Assembly: GCA_966210515.1 (NCBI GenBank)
Contig: CBIHLM010000004.1
Span: forward strand, 1 to 64,000
Direction of reading: 5' to 3'
DNA: 64,000 nucleotides
Origin: Paradesertivirga sp966210515
Lineage (GTDB): Bacteria; Bacteroidota; Bacteroidia; Sphingobacteriales; Sphingobacteriaceae
Shown here: piece after piece, positions 17,822 through 26,636 of the stretch
Numbering within the stretch: the first letter of the stretch is position 1
Layout: every line of letters starts with the position of its first letter
The notes under the pieces: model-generated
Databases searched by the model: none
Told to the model about the DNA's origin: nothing
The model's input: only the letters and a program-made list of their open reading frames with translations
Made by a program: the position numbers and the translations under genes

Positions 17822-18088
17822 TTATTGTAATTGACCCGACGCTCTTAATATTCCAATAAGCCCTACAATTACCCAGAAAACATTCAAAAGAATATAAGCA
17901 GAGTCTTTCTTTAATAAGGCACACCACGACAATAACAGAGCATCTATAGTATTGAAGATCCAAACAAATAGAAAGGGACTCTCCGGGCCGAGCCAGCTAA
18001 CCAGAGTAAAACTGATTATCCGCATAATAACCCCGATCATTTCAAAAAGCCGCAGGTTTTTGAATATGAAGACATTGATACTATTCAT
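17822..18088 (-). CDS. small membrane protein
   Basis: An 88-residue protein with about three hydrophobic helices: VFIFKNLRLFEMIGVIMRIISF, SPFLFVWIFNTIDALLLSWCALL and SAYILLNVFWVIVGLIGIL. The NxxDAxLLxxCALLKKDSAYILLNVFWVIVGLIGI pattern resembles the small CBU_0592-like membrane domain found next to transport or metabolism genes. There is no operon partner. The likely start is at 18088, with alternatives at internal Met codons. The function is unknown. Confidence 0.6.
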   Translation of the reverse strand: MNSINVFIFKNLRLFEMIGVIMRIISFTLVSWLGPESPFLFVWIFNTIDALLLSWCALLKKDSAYILLNVFWVIVGLIGILRASGQLQ

Positions 18089-18254
18089 TCAACAATAATG
18101 ATAAGTATTTCTCAAATATTGAAATATCGAGGATTACAGGCAACACTGCGTTCATCAAAATCTCTCTATTGTCCCAACCTGGCCCAACAACCCATTTATT
18201 TCCCGATCTTGTAATTTTCCGGGGGCACCTGCGACTAACTCTTCAAAAAATGAG

Positions 18255-18755
18255 ATGGAAAAAGAATTTATCGAAATGATAAATAGGCATCGTGGAATTC
18301 TGTTCAAGGTTTCCAATTTGTATTGCCATCAGGAAGAAGATAAGAAAGATCTTTTCCAGGAAATGGTTTTGCAACTATGGAGGTCTTATCCCAGTTTTAA
18401 AAACGACTCGCAAAGTTCGACCTGGATGTATCGTGTGGCGCTTAACACCGCCATTTCAAACTTCCGGAAGGAAAGCAGAAAACCGGAGCGCAGGTCAATT
18501 TTAGACGCCGACTTTGAAATTCCAGATTTCAGCGATCTTCCGCAGCAAAACGAAAATCTCACCCTGCTTAAACTGGCCATCAATCAGCTTACGCAGATAG
18601 AAAAAGCAATTATTCTGCTTTATCTTGAAGAGAAAAGCTATGAAGAAATCTCAGAGATAATTGGCATAAGCAAAAGCAATGTCGGAGTAAAAATCAACAG
18701 GATAAAAGTCAAACTCGAAAAAATTATTAAAGCAAGCGATCATGAATATAGATGA
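18255..18755 (+). CDS. ECF RNA polymerase sigma factor
   Basis: A 166-residue sigma-70 family factor of the extracytoplasmic-function type. Region 2 shows KDLFQEMVLQLWRSYPSFK...SSTWMYRVALNTAISNFRK; region 4 shows LTQIEKAIILLYLEEKSYEEISEIIGISKSNVGVKINRIK, with the helix-turn-helix that reads the -35 box. There is no long C-terminal extension. Its 3' end overlaps the downstream membrane protein gene by 14 bp, the usual sigma/anti-sigma arrangement. Its targets are unknown. Confidence 0.92.
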   Translation: MEKEFIEMINRHRGILFKVSNLYCHQEEDKKDLFQEMVLQLWRSYPSFKNDSQSSTWMYRVALNTAISNFRKESRKPERRSILDADFEIPDFSDLPQQNENLTLLKLAINQLTQIEKAIILLYLEEKSYEEISEIIGISKSNVGVKINRIKVKLEKIIKASDHEYR

Positions 18756-19389
18756 ACTAAAAACTGCCTGGCAGACTTACGATACCAGGTTGCAATTAAC
18801 CCATAAACTCAGCGACAAACTTATCGTCAGCATGATTAAGGAAAAATCTCAATCCCGCCTTTCCAGAGTTAAAAAACATTATCTGATTGGTCTTATTTAT
18901 ATGATCTGTCTGCTAGGGCTTGGTGTCGCGGTACTTGTTGGCAACCCGTTTGATTATACCTACACTCTTGAGTACTTGCCGGTTGCTTTATATACTCTTT
19001 GCTTAGCCACACTGATCGTCGCGATGTTTAATACTAACCGAAAATTGCAGCAGATAGAAATTAATCAGAGCAATCTTGATACCTCATTAAAGCAAATAGC
19101 AAGCATATTCGAGAAATATCAAAAACCGGGCAGATTGTTGGGAATGACGCTGAAATTGATATTAAGCACAGCCATACTGTTCCCTCTCTCTTTCCTGCCG
19201 CGTAAAATTGAGCGTGTGGGACTTTGGGGAGGAATCATCGAAACTCTGATCCCCATTTTAATAGCCGCAGTCATGGTATTTATTGCCTTCAAACTTGGCG
19301 CCTTTAAAGAACGCAACGGCAAAAAATTTGAAGAATATACAAATGAACTGGAAGAGCTAAAAAGCCTGTCGGACGAGCTAGAAAGTTAA
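18742..19389 (+). CDS. membrane protein, probable anti-sigma partner
   Basis: A 215-residue protein translated in overlap (14 bp) with the ECF sigma factor. The cytoplasmic N-terminus (MNIDELKTAWQTYDTRL) has the short ELKxxWQ helix often seen at the head of Bacteroidota anti-sigma-like proteins. About four transmembrane helices follow (49-68, 76-95, 130-150 and 160-185), and the chain ends in a charged coiled-coil-like tail (ERNGKKFEEYTNELEELKSLSDELES). The anti-sigma role is inferred from gene order; no zinc-binding HxxxCxxC motif is present. Confidence 0.75.
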   Translation: MNIDELKTAWQTYDTRLQLTHKLSDKLIVSMIKEKSQSRLSRVKKHYLIGLIYMICLLGLGVAVLVGNPFDYTYTLEYLPVALYTLCLATLIVAMFNTNRKLQQIEINQSNLDTSLKQIASIFEKYQKPGRLLGMTLKLILSTAILFPLSFLPRKIERVGLWGGIIETLIPILIAAVMVFIAFKLGAFKERNGKKFEEYTNELEELKSLSDELES

Positions 19390-19404
19390 GCAGGAAAAAA
19401 GATA

Positions 19405-19446
19405 CGGGTAAGCTGTAATAAATTAGGAGCTTACCCGATAATTTTT
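19405..19446 (+). terminator. terminator of the sigma factor operon
   Basis: A 10-bp stem CGGGTAAGCT / AGCTTACCCG with a 15-nt loop, followed by ATAATTTTT, 15 bp after the stop of the anti-sigma-like gene. Confidence 0.65.
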
Positions 19447-19490
19447 CGTGATTACAGGCCGAGTCTTCAATTTATAATTTCTTAATAATT

Positions 19491-20300
19491 CTAGAGCCGG
19501 ATATCTAAAAATCGCTTTGTCTCTTGAAAATCCGTTACTTTCAACTTTATCTGTTTAAAAAGCTGCTCACCTTCATAAGACACCAGTTGTTTCACCGCCT
19601 TAATCGTCTGAATTTCATCATCATTCAATTTGCCTGTCTTCAGCGTCTTTTGTAAATATCCATCCATCACCAGGTCATCGTGCCATTTACCGAGTAGCTC
19701 CTGAAAATCGCCCATCTGTTTAAACCATGGAGTTTTCAGTCCGAATATTGATGCCGTATAATAAAACTCCTTCAATAGCTTTCGAAGCTCGTGAGCGTTT
19801 TCCTCCTTAAGAATCTTCGTTCCGAGTAATCCGTTAATCTCTTTGCTTTTCGTCTCTAAAAACCCGTTTACTCCAGCTTTATCAATCCTGTTAAAATAAG
19901 GGAGAATAATATCGGAGCTCTTATACAGCTCCTCCTGATTTGCATAAGCAACAGAAAAGAAACGGCGCTTCTTCTTCTCCACTTGCTTCTTTAATTGACT
20001 TACATAATTTTTAAGCAAGCTGAACATCCGAAGCTTCTTAAGCGTCGATATTTCTAAGGTTAACTCTCTGACTTTACCCGCTTTTCGGAAGATATTCTGA
20101 AAACTTCCAGGAAATTTATCTTTTTGAAATTCTTGTGTGCAGTAATAAACAAGTTCGGATAGGGCCTTTACCTTTTTAATTTCTACACGCAACTTATGGA
20201 AATCTTTTCCAGAGAATTTAGCACGAGGTTTTCCCAGAATTGATTCAATTGAATTGATCCTTTCCAAATAATAACCCCGTATAGTTGCACCCTCATTCAC
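19491..20300 (-). CDS. CHAD domain protein
   Basis: A 269-residue, mostly helical, strongly basic protein with the two conserved CHAD repeats: HKLRVEIKKVKALSELVYY at about 36-55 and HELRKLLKEFYYTASIFGL at about 170-190, each with the invariant His and Lys/Arg residues. CHAD domains bind inorganic polyphosphate; this protein lacks the CYTH phosphatase domain that often accompanies them, so it is probably a polyphosphate-binding protein. It has no signal peptide. It is a single gene, convergent with the sigma factor operon. Confidence 0.88.
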   Translation of the reverse strand: MNEGATIRGYYLERINSIESILGKPRAKFSGKDFHKLRVEIKKVKALSELVYYCTQEFQKDKFPGSFQNIFRKAGKVRELTLEISTLKKLRMFSLLKNYVSQLKKQVEKKKRRFFSVAYANQEELYKSSDIILPYFNRIDKAGVNGFLETKSKEINGLLGTKILKEENAHELRKLLKEFYYTASIFGLKTPWFKQMGDFQELLGKWHDDLVMDGYLQKTLKTGKLNDDEIQTIKAVKQLVSYEGEQLFKQIKLKVTDFQETKRFLDIRL

Positions 20301-20430
20301 GTTTTTAAATTACAACATTGACCCCGCCAGCGTAACCAGGTGTCTGCAAGGCCAACAAATTCAAAAACTTTTGAGTTCTAAAAAGATAAAAATATGTTAA
20401 GCTAATTAGAAGAACTGTAGCGTTCATCTA

Positions 20431-21444
20431 TTATTCCTCAGCCAACCCTAAACCCGGAGTTTCGGGCAACACCCATCTTCCATCCTTAAATTTCGGCATT
20501 TCAAAAGGATTATTACTGGTTAAAAACGGCCCGTCAATATCCGCCCAGTCGCAAAGCGGAGCTAAGGCAGCGGCAGCAAGAGTTGCGATGCTTGTTTCAC
20601 TCATGCAGCCTATCAAAACTTTCAAATTCAGCTCTCTCGCACGTTTAATCATCAAAAAGGCCTCATGCATGCCTGCACTCTTCATCAGTTTTACGTTGAT
20701 CCCATGATAGACATCCTTTACATTCTTAAGATCCGAAAAACGCTGAACTGACTCATCTGCAATAATGGGTAACGGACTTCTTTCTGTCAACCAGGCATTC
20801 GACAGTATATCTGCTTTCAGCATCGGCTGCTCTATCAGCTCAACGCCAGTATCCTTTAGCCAAAAAATAAAATCGAGCGCCTTCTCTTTATCTGTCCAGC
20901 CCTGATTGGCGTCGACATAGATAGGCTTACTGCTAACAGAGCGAATCGTCTCGATCAAATTCTTATCCTCTTCCGATCCCAGCTTCACCTTCAGCACCCG
21001 GGCTGGTTCCGCCTCTACCACCTTTTTAATAATAATTTCTGGCGAGTCAATTCCGATAGTAACAGAAGTTAAGGGCATGCTCTGCGGATCTGACCCAAAA
21101 AGTTTGTAACAAGGCACCTTTGCTATCTTAGCTTCCAAATCGTGCAAAGCAATATCAATAGCTGCCTTTACAGCCGGATTGCCTGCCTCAATAGTATCAA
21201 GGTAGTTGATTACTTTATCATACTCAAAAGGATACTTTAACCATCGAAGATCAACCTTTGACAGAAATCTGATTGCCGTTTCGACACTCTCTCCCATATA
21301 AGGTACCATCGAAGCTTCTCCCAAACCTGTAAAGCCTTCATAACTTATCTCAATCAGCATGATGGGCGTAAACGTTCGTGAAAACCCGGAGATACTAAAG
21401 GGATATTTAAGGGTGAGCTCAAATGGACTATAGGTGAGAATCAT
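20431..21444 (-). CDS. dipeptide (L-Ala-D/L-Glu) epimerase, enolase superfamily
   Basis: A 337-residue enzyme of the mandelate racemase/muconate lactonising group. Catalytic KxK is in RVLKVKLG, the metal-binding residues are in VDANQGW, LIEQP and IADES, and the second catalytic Lys is in NVKLMKSAG. The C-terminal DIDGPFL is the signature loop of dipeptide epimerases. These recycle murein peptides by epimerising L-Ala-D-Glu, though several Bacteroidota members act on other dipeptides. The N-terminal capping domain (GLGEASMVPY) is intact. It is monocistronic. Confidence 0.9.
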   Translation of the reverse strand: MILTYSPFELTLKYPFSISGFSRTFTPIMLIEISYEGFTGLGEASMVPYMGESVETAIRFLSKVDLRWLKYPFEYDKVINYLDTIEAGNPAVKAAIDIALHDLEAKIAKVPCYKLFGSDPQSMPLTSVTIGIDSPEIIIKKVVEAEPARVLKVKLGSEEDKNLIETIRSVSSKPIYVDANQGWTDKEKALDFIFWLKDTGVELIEQPMLKADILSNAWLTERSPLPIIADESVQRFSDLKNVKDVYHGINVKLMKSAGMHEAFLMIKRARELNLKVLIGCMSETSIATLAAAALAPLCDWADIDGPFLTSNNPFEMPKFKDGRWVLPETPGLGLAEE

Positions 21445-21512
21445 GGTTCAAACTTAGATAAAATATGAAGCACAATTTATAGAGTTTATTGTATTTTAAT
21501 AAACGCCTGCTC

Positions 21513-22178
21513 ATGAAAAATCGCATTCAAATCATTACCATGCTTTGCCTGCTATTCAGCTTTATCGCGGCATGTGGTGTAAATCGAAACAGGCCTCCGC
21601 AACCCCTTGTTTCGATTGCCATCACCATCCAGACAAGTGAACCTCAGCTCAGCCCGGTGAACCTGGATATCTATGCGTATAAGGTGTTAAACAGACTTGA
21701 AGACTTTAATGTGGTCGATCTTGATCTTACCGAGGATGCCGATACCGCTGTTGTAAATCTTACGATCGACATCGATCGATATACGGCCTTCCCTCCTGAA
21801 ACCAGGATATCACGGCGGGTATTTCGCAGAAATATTCAAGCCGGTACCGATGCTTCCGGCCGGCCAGTTTATAGAACGGTAACCGCAACTGCGGATATAG
21901 TGCAGTCCCGAATCAGGACCTCTGCTTTATTTAACACCAATATGATTATTAAGGGCCCCCCGGGGAAAGTCTTTAAACGCAGTTTCAGCAGTAATTTAAA
22001 TATCGATAATATATATGTTACCAACATTCAAGGCGATCCAAGGGCTCTTGACCCGTCTGTCCATGCAGCAACTTTTCCACCGATGGAACCCTTAACCGAT
22101 GATATTTTACTGGCACTTTCTAACCAGGAAATGCTCGACAGGCTCTCCCGCGAAATCCGTCTGTACTACTCCAAATAA
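21513..22178 (+). CDS. hypothetical lipoprotein
   Basis: A 221-residue lipoprotein starting MKNRIQIITMLCLLFSFIAAC, with lipidated Cys21. The mature part is not recognised. It is beta-rich, with TAVVNLTIDIDRYTAF, SRRVFRRNIQAG and a C-terminal helix (ALSNQEMLDRLSREIRLYYSK), loosely like Bacteroidota outer-membrane assembly or DUF4136-type lipoproteins. An upstream TTG at 21489 is in frame, but 21513 is the natural start because it opens the signal. It is followed at 72 bp by another unknown gene on the same strand with its own promoter-like box. Confidence 0.7.
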   Translation: MKNRIQIITMLCLLFSFIAACGVNRNRPPQPLVSIAITIQTSEPQLSPVNLDIYAYKVLNRLEDFNVVDLDLTEDADTAVVNLTIDIDRYTAFPPETRISRRVFRRNIQAGTDASGRPVYRTVTATADIVQSRIRTSALFNTNMIIKGPPGKVFKRSFSSNLNIDNIYVTNIQGDPRALDPSVHAATFPPMEPLTDDILLALSNQEMLDRLSREIRLYYSK

Positions 22179-22236
22179 TCTGTATGTAAAATAATAATAC
22201 AAAAGCTATTTACACTACAAAAACCTTTGCTCTTTG

Positions 22237-22244
22237 TACCTTTG
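22237..22244 (+). promoter_or_regulatory. -7 box TAccTTTG directly before a start codon
   Basis: TACCTTTG matches the Bacteroidota -7 consensus and ends 5 bp before the ATG at 22250. If used, transcription would begin at or next to the start codon, giving a leaderless or near-leaderless mRNA. Confidence 0.45.
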
Positions 22245-22249
22245 CGACA

Positions 22250-23218
22250 ATGAGTAAAGCACTTTTTCGCCCATTTGACAGGTACAACTTTTCAGACAAG
22301 GTTTGCTACCTAACAGGCCAGCCGGCAACTTTACAAACAACAGTGTTTCCCGACTGGGTGCTTCAACAATTTCATCTGAGCGAAAAACCTTTCAAAATGC
22401 TGGATGACCGCATTGCTACCTATCAAGACATTACCATCCCGGTATCCGAAAAAGCTTTCTCTGCGATCAATTCTTTAGATAAAGAAATGCAGAAGGCATT
22501 TAATACAGGATATTCTGCTGTTGAGGAACTCGAGGAAGTAAAGCTTTTTCAATGGATCGCTAAGCAGGTTTACGGAATTATTCATTGGGAAGTTAGGGCC
22601 GGAATGCGTCAGCAGCGAGCGATAGGAGAGGAATTTTCATTCTCCCAAGCCATCGCACATAAATTCAGCAACCTGCATATCATGCTGCAGTCACTGGTTC
22701 AGAACGTTGAATTCGAAGGCATCAATCCATGGAGCATCAAAGTTTTCAGGGTTAAAAACGACGAGGACACATTTAGCTATCGCGACGAAATAAATACCCT
22801 GGTTTTCTCATTACGGATGAATGACTTCGGCATTATTGCCAGTTTGCAGGACAATGGCGAGAGCTTAAACCATCATAAAGAAATTCTGGATAAAGTTTCG
22901 GAAAACCCGCTGCACCCGATACAATTTGAAGAGTTGTGCGCCAGATTCTTTTATTCGGCTTATTTATTCAACCGGCTACCTGAATACATTATTATTCCGA
23001 CAGATGAAGCTGTATTTATTGAGGCTATGCCTTTAAGAATAAGCAGCAGACCTGTGTATGATATCTGGCAAGCAAAAACATACGGACAGGTTTTAGAAAA
23101 TTTCTGGAAGCCCTGGGGCTTTCTTCTTTTAGAGATTATTAAAAACCCCGAAAAGCCGATGAGCTTTTTAGTGGACGAAAACGGAGAATTTATTCCTCAG
23201 GAAAAGGTTGCCGTTTAA
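22250..23218 (+). CDS. conserved hypothetical cytoplasmic protein
   Basis: A 322-residue soluble protein that I do not recognise. It has no signal peptide or membrane segment. The N-terminus DRYNFSDKVCYLTGQPATLQTTVFPDWVLQQF loosely recalls the start of HNH-type zinc proteins (Cys-x-LTG...FPDWVL), but only one Cys is present and no HNH residues follow. The rest is mainly helical with an acidic character and LFQWIAKQVYGIIHWE and LHPIQFEELCARFFYSAYL segments. The coding character and the -7-like box at 22237 support a real gene. Confidence 0.7.
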   Translation: MSKALFRPFDRYNFSDKVCYLTGQPATLQTTVFPDWVLQQFHLSEKPFKMLDDRIATYQDITIPVSEKAFSAINSLDKEMQKAFNTGYSAVEELEEVKLFQWIAKQVYGIIHWEVRAGMRQQRAIGEEFSFSQAIAHKFSNLHIMLQSLVQNVEFEGINPWSIKVFRVKNDEDTFSYRDEINTLVFSLRMNDFGIIASLQDNGESLNHHKEILDKVSENPLHPIQFEELCARFFYSAYLFNRLPEYIIIPTDEAVFIEAMPLRISSRPVYDIWQAKTYGQVLENFWKPWGFLLLEIIKNPEKPMSFLVDENGEFIPQEKVAV

Positions 23219-23293
23219 ATACCAAATAAACTTCTGCTAAAAAAGCCTGGCTTTAGTGCGTTGACTATCTTCTTTGGAGAGGCCTGTGGCCCT

Positions 23294-23911
23294 CTAATTA
23301 AACCAATTCGATATCTCTCTGAAAAACTCAAAAGGTACCTGCGGATAAAAAATAATTGTAATAATTATGCCCGCCAGGGCGCCAAAAAAATGGGCATCAT
23401 GATTAATGGTTCCCGATTGTTTTGAAGCGTAAGCGCTGTACATCAGATACAACACACCAAAAATGACAGCTGGAATAGGAACTGGGATAAAGAAAAGATA
23501 AAAACTGGTTAAGGGATCGAATAATATATAGCTAAACACGACCGCAGACACTGCACCGGACGCCCCCAAACTATTGTACCAAAAATGATCTTTGTGCTTT
23601 AGAATAGTACTTAAATCGCTCAAAGCCAAACTCGCTATATACAAAATGGCAAACTGCCAGGAGCCTATCAACCGCTCTAAAGTAAATGCAAAGAAATAAT
23701 ACGACAGCATGTTCATAAACAAATGCCCGTAATCTTTATGAATTAACCCGCTTGTGAAAATTGAATAAACCCGGTCGCCCCGATGAACACTATAGGGATG
23801 CAACATAAATTTGCCATACACCTGCTGGTTCGAGAAAGCGTACAAACTGGTAACGATGGTTAAAACAAAAATAATGCTGGCCACTGGTGTCTCCAGTAAA
23901 TAATATTCCAT
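23294..23911 (-). CDS. rhomboid family intramembrane serine protease
   Basis: A 205-residue, six-helix membrane protease. The first helix is ASIIFVLTIVTSLYAF, followed by the L1 loop and HLFMNMLSYYFF. The catalytic Ser118 lies in SLGASGAVSAV and the catalytic His174 in INHDAHFFGALAG, so the Ser-His dyad is complete. The GxxxG-like packing in the last helix is also present. It cleaves unknown membrane substrates. It is a single gene, separated from the convergent unknown gene (22250-23218) by 75 bp. Confidence 0.92.
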   Translation of the reverse strand: MEYYLLETPVASIIFVLTIVTSLYAFSNQQVYGKFMLHPYSVHRGDRVYSIFTSGLIHKDYGHLFMNMLSYYFFAFTLERLIGSWQFAILYIASLALSDLSTILKHKDHFWYNSLGASGAVSAVVFSYILFDPLTSFYLFFIPVPIPAVIFGVLYLMYSAYASKQSGTINHDAHFFGALAGIIITIIFYPQVPFEFFREISNWFN

Positions 23912-24070
23912 AGCTCAAAATCTCAATTTCTGAAAATTAACACTATTGAAGTAAATAGAAGAAAAAGATTTTATTTTAATACTTCCTCCAATACCCAAGA
24001 ATCTCAAAAGCCTATAGTATGAGTTCAAAAAAAAATCCACACCTTGGAATAGAAAATTGTTATCAAGTTA

Positions 24071-24077
24071 AGAGGAG
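24071..24077 (+). promoter_or_regulatory. strong Shine-Dalgarno site before pepT
   Basis: AGAGGAG lies 5 bp before the ATG at 24083. Near-consensus Shine-Dalgarno sites are rare in Bacteroidota, and no other start in this window has one that I can see. It fixes the start of the peptidase T gene. Confidence 0.6.
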
Positions 24078-24082
24078 TTTAT

Positions 24083-25336
24083 ATGAAAGGCTTAGAAAAT
24101 TATCAGTTCACCGTTTTAGAGAGATTTTTAAGATATGTAACTATACCCACGCAATCCGATCCTCATTCCGCTAGCAATCCATCAACGGAAGTTCAAAAAG
24201 ACTTAGGTCGGATTTTGGTAGACGAACTAAAGGCGATTGGGATTCAGGACGCTGAGCTGGACGAGTATGGCTACGTATATGCAACAATTCCGTCGTCCAC
24301 GGACAAAGATGTGCCGGTTATATGCTTTTGCTCGCACATGGATACTTCGCCAGATTGCAGCGGAGAGGGCGTAAAGCCTTTAATCCATTCAAATTACCAA
24401 GGCCAGGATCTGGTTTTACCCGACGACAATTCACAGATATTAAAAAAATCAGACCATCCTGACCTTCAGCATCAAATTGGGAATGACATAGTTACAGCCA
24501 GCGGCACCACACTGCTTGGCGCAGATAATAAAGCAGGTGTGGCAGAAATCATGGACGCCGCAAACTTCCTAATGTCTCACCCTGAAATAAAACATGGAAG
24601 AATCCGCATTCTCTTTACACCCGACGAAGAAATTGGCAGAGGGGTAGAAAAGGTGGATATGGTTAAACTAGGTGCTCACTATGGTTATACTGTAGACGGA
24701 GAAACCTCGGGTTCCATCGAAAATGAAACATTCTCGGCAGATTCGGCAATCTTAACGGTTAACGGAGTAAGCGCTCATCCGGGATTTGCAAAAGGCAAAA
24801 TGGAAAGTGCAATAAAGATTGCTTCTGAAATTGTGGCCAGCTTACCGAAGGATAAATTCAGTCCGGAAAGCACCACCGGAAAGGATGGTTTCATTCATCC
24901 GGTTGCCATAAGCGGCAGCGTTGAACAGGCAAAAATTGAGTTCATTTTACGGGATTTTGATACAACTGAGCTGACAAAATACAAACTGCTTTTATTCGCT
25001 ATCGGCGATGAAGTTATGGAGGGATATCCAAACTCAAACTTTACACTCGAAATAAAAGAACAGTATCGGAATATGAAAATGGTACTGGATAATTATCCGG
25101 ATACCATCCGGTTTGCTGAAATGGCCGTTAAACGGGCCGGTCTCGAGCCGAAACTGCGAAGTATTCGGGGCGGGACCGATGGCTCCCGACTATCTTTTAT
25201 GGGGCTACCCTGCCCTAACATATTCGCCGGAGAACACGCCTTTCACGGCAAACAAGAATGGGTCTCAGTTCAGGATATGCAAAAAGCAGTAGAAACAATT
25301 GTAAATCTTGCGATAATCTGGGAAGAAAAAAGTTAG
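24083..25336 (+). CDS. pepT: peptidase T (aminotripeptidase)
   Basis: A 417-residue zinc tripeptidase of the M20B family, close to the usual length of about 410. Metal ligands and catalytic residues are visible: HMDTSPD (His and Asp), LLGADNKAGVAEIM (bridging Asp), FTPDEEIGRG (catalytic Glu and ligand Glu), VDGETSG (Asp) and EHAFHGKQEW (C-terminal His). The dimerisation/lid domain between about 210 and 320 is intact. It removes the N-terminal residue of tripeptides in the cytoplasm. The start has a strong Shine-Dalgarno site, unusual in this phylum. It is monocistronic. Confidence 0.95.
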   Translation: MKGLENYQFTVLERFLRYVTIPTQSDPHSASNPSTEVQKDLGRILVDELKAIGIQDAELDEYGYVYATIPSSTDKDVPVICFCSHMDTSPDCSGEGVKPLIHSNYQGQDLVLPDDNSQILKKSDHPDLQHQIGNDIVTASGTTLLGADNKAGVAEIMDAANFLMSHPEIKHGRIRILFTPDEEIGRGVEKVDMVKLGAHYGYTVDGETSGSIENETFSADSAILTVNGVSAHPGFAKGKMESAIKIASEIVASLPKDKFSPESTTGKDGFIHPVAISGSVEQAKIEFILRDFDTTELTKYKLLLFAIGDEVMEGYPNSNFTLEIKEQYRNMKMVLDNYPDTIRFAEMAVKRAGLEPKLRSIRGGTDGSRLSFMGLPCPNIFAGEHAFHGKQEWVSVQDMQKAVETIVNLAIIWEEKS

Positions 25337-25559
25337 TGTAGTGTAACCTGTTTAAGTCACCCGAGCGGAATCGAAACCCATGCGAATTACCCTTGGACTC
25401 CGCGCAGGGAGACAAGCGACACGATATTTTTCGTTGACACGACACTAGAGAAACCCGTTGCTTCCGTTCTCGCAAAGATGTTTAGTCGCCGATTAACTAC
25501 CATTGGTCTAAAATACCTATGCATTGGGCTCATATTCCAAATTAATTGATACATGCAAC

Positions 25560-25567
25560 TATCTTTG
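25560..25567 (+). promoter_or_regulatory. -7 box TAtcTTTG directly before lytS-like start
   Basis: TATCTTTG ends 4 bp before the ATG at 25572, the same close placement as at 22237. A -33 TTG-like element is not clear. It may drive a near-leaderless kinase/regulator transcript. Confidence 0.4.
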
Positions 25568-25571
25568 TATC

Positions 25572-26636
25572 ATGGCAATAAAGAATCTGAGCTTAAATAA
25601 ATATCTTACACCCGCCCTTCACATATTATTCTGGGGACTAATTATCATCTCCCCTTACTTATTCCGCAATCCAAATACCTGGGAAGGTTTTAAGCCCTGG
25701 CATTACAAACTGATCATTAATAATGTAATTCTTGCTCTGCTATTTTACTTTAACGCATTTGTTTTATATCCCAAAATCTATAAAACTAAAGGCTTGTTAG
25801 TTTATCTGCTTTCGGTGGTAGCCATCATTATCGCTTTAATGTTTTTTTCAAAGTTTATCGATAGCATACTATTCGCAGACATGAAAAACTTTGGCCGAGG
25901 CAGACGCGGAGGCCATGGTGGCGACAGATGGCTGCGCTGGTATTTTACCAATGGTCTCACCTATCTCTTTATTATGGGCATAAGTTTTAGCTATCGGACG
26001 ATAAAGGACAATAATAAGCTTGAAAAAATCCGTAAGGAAAATGAAACCGAAACGCTAAAAACAGAACTCACATTTTTACGATCGCAGGTTAGTCCGCATT
26101 TTATGTTCAATGTGCTAAACACCCTGGTTTCGCTGGCCAGAAAGAAATCCGACCTGATAGAACCCTCCCTCATTCAGCTCTCAAATTTAATGCGCTACAT
26201 GCTTTATGAAAGCAACGATGAACGCATTCCCCTTGAACAGGAAGTTGAGTATTTAAGAAGTTACATTGATTTGCAAATGCTCCGTTTTGGTGATGATGTA
26301 CAAATTGACCTAAACATTTCTAAGAGTTTAGAAGGCTACGAAATTGAGCCTATGCTACTGATTGCTTTCGTAGAAAACGCCTTCAAACATGGGGTTGGAA
26401 TGATCGATGAACCTGTTATTAAAATCAATCTGGACATAGATCGAACCAATCATGAACTTTCATTCAAGGTAGAAAACAATATTGCTTTGCAGGAAGGTTC
26501 TAAAGATAAAAACTCCGGAATTGGCTTAATTAACATGAGAAGACGCCTGGAACTTCTGTATAAAGACCGTTACATCTTAGAAACCGGCCAAAACCAAAAT
26601 ATCTTTGTATCCACTTTAAAAGTCCGACTTAAATGA
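25572..26636 (+). CDS. LytS/YehU-type sensor histidine kinase
   Basis: A 354-residue membrane kinase. Four hydrophobic helices span residues about 13-30, 48-68, 75-95 and 120-140, separated by a short GRGRRGGHGGDR loop. A coiled-coil linker then leads to the His_kinase domain LRSQVSPHFMFNVLNTLVSLAR, in which the phospho-acceptor His is in SPHFMFN. An ATPase domain follows with N box FVENAFKHGV and GIGLINMRRRLELLY. It belongs to the LytS type common in Bacteroidota and overlaps its cognate LytTR regulator by 4 bp (ATGA). An in-frame start at 25524 was rejected because MAIKNLSLNKY at 25572 is the conventional N-terminus. Confidence 0.93.
   Translation: MAIKNLSLNKYLTPALHILFWGLIIISPYLFRNPNTWEGFKPWHYKLIINNVILALLFYFNAFVLYPKIYKTKGLLVYLLSVVAIIIALMFFSKFIDSILFADMKNFGRGRRGGHGGDRWLRWYFTNGLTYLFIMGISFSYRTIKDNNKLEKIRKENETETLKTELTFLRSQVSPHFMFNVLNTLVSLARKKSDLIEPSLIQLSNLMRYMLYESNDERIPLEQEVEYLRSYIDLQMLRFGDDVQIDLNISKSLEGYEIEPMLLIAFVENAFKHGVGMIDEPVIKINLDIDRTNHELSFKVENNIALQEGSKDKNSGIGLINMRRRLELLYKDRYILETGQNQNIFVSTLKVRLK

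Noticed and set aside
23270..23300. Terminator for the rhomboid gene (AGAGGCC...GGCCCTCT)
   Set aside because: The stem is imperfect by one inserted base and no T run follows on the minus strand.
25340..25560. A small gene between pepT and the LytS-like kinase
   Set aside because: The stretch has no consistent coding frame. It has short repeat-like GC-rich pieces but nothing that could be assigned.
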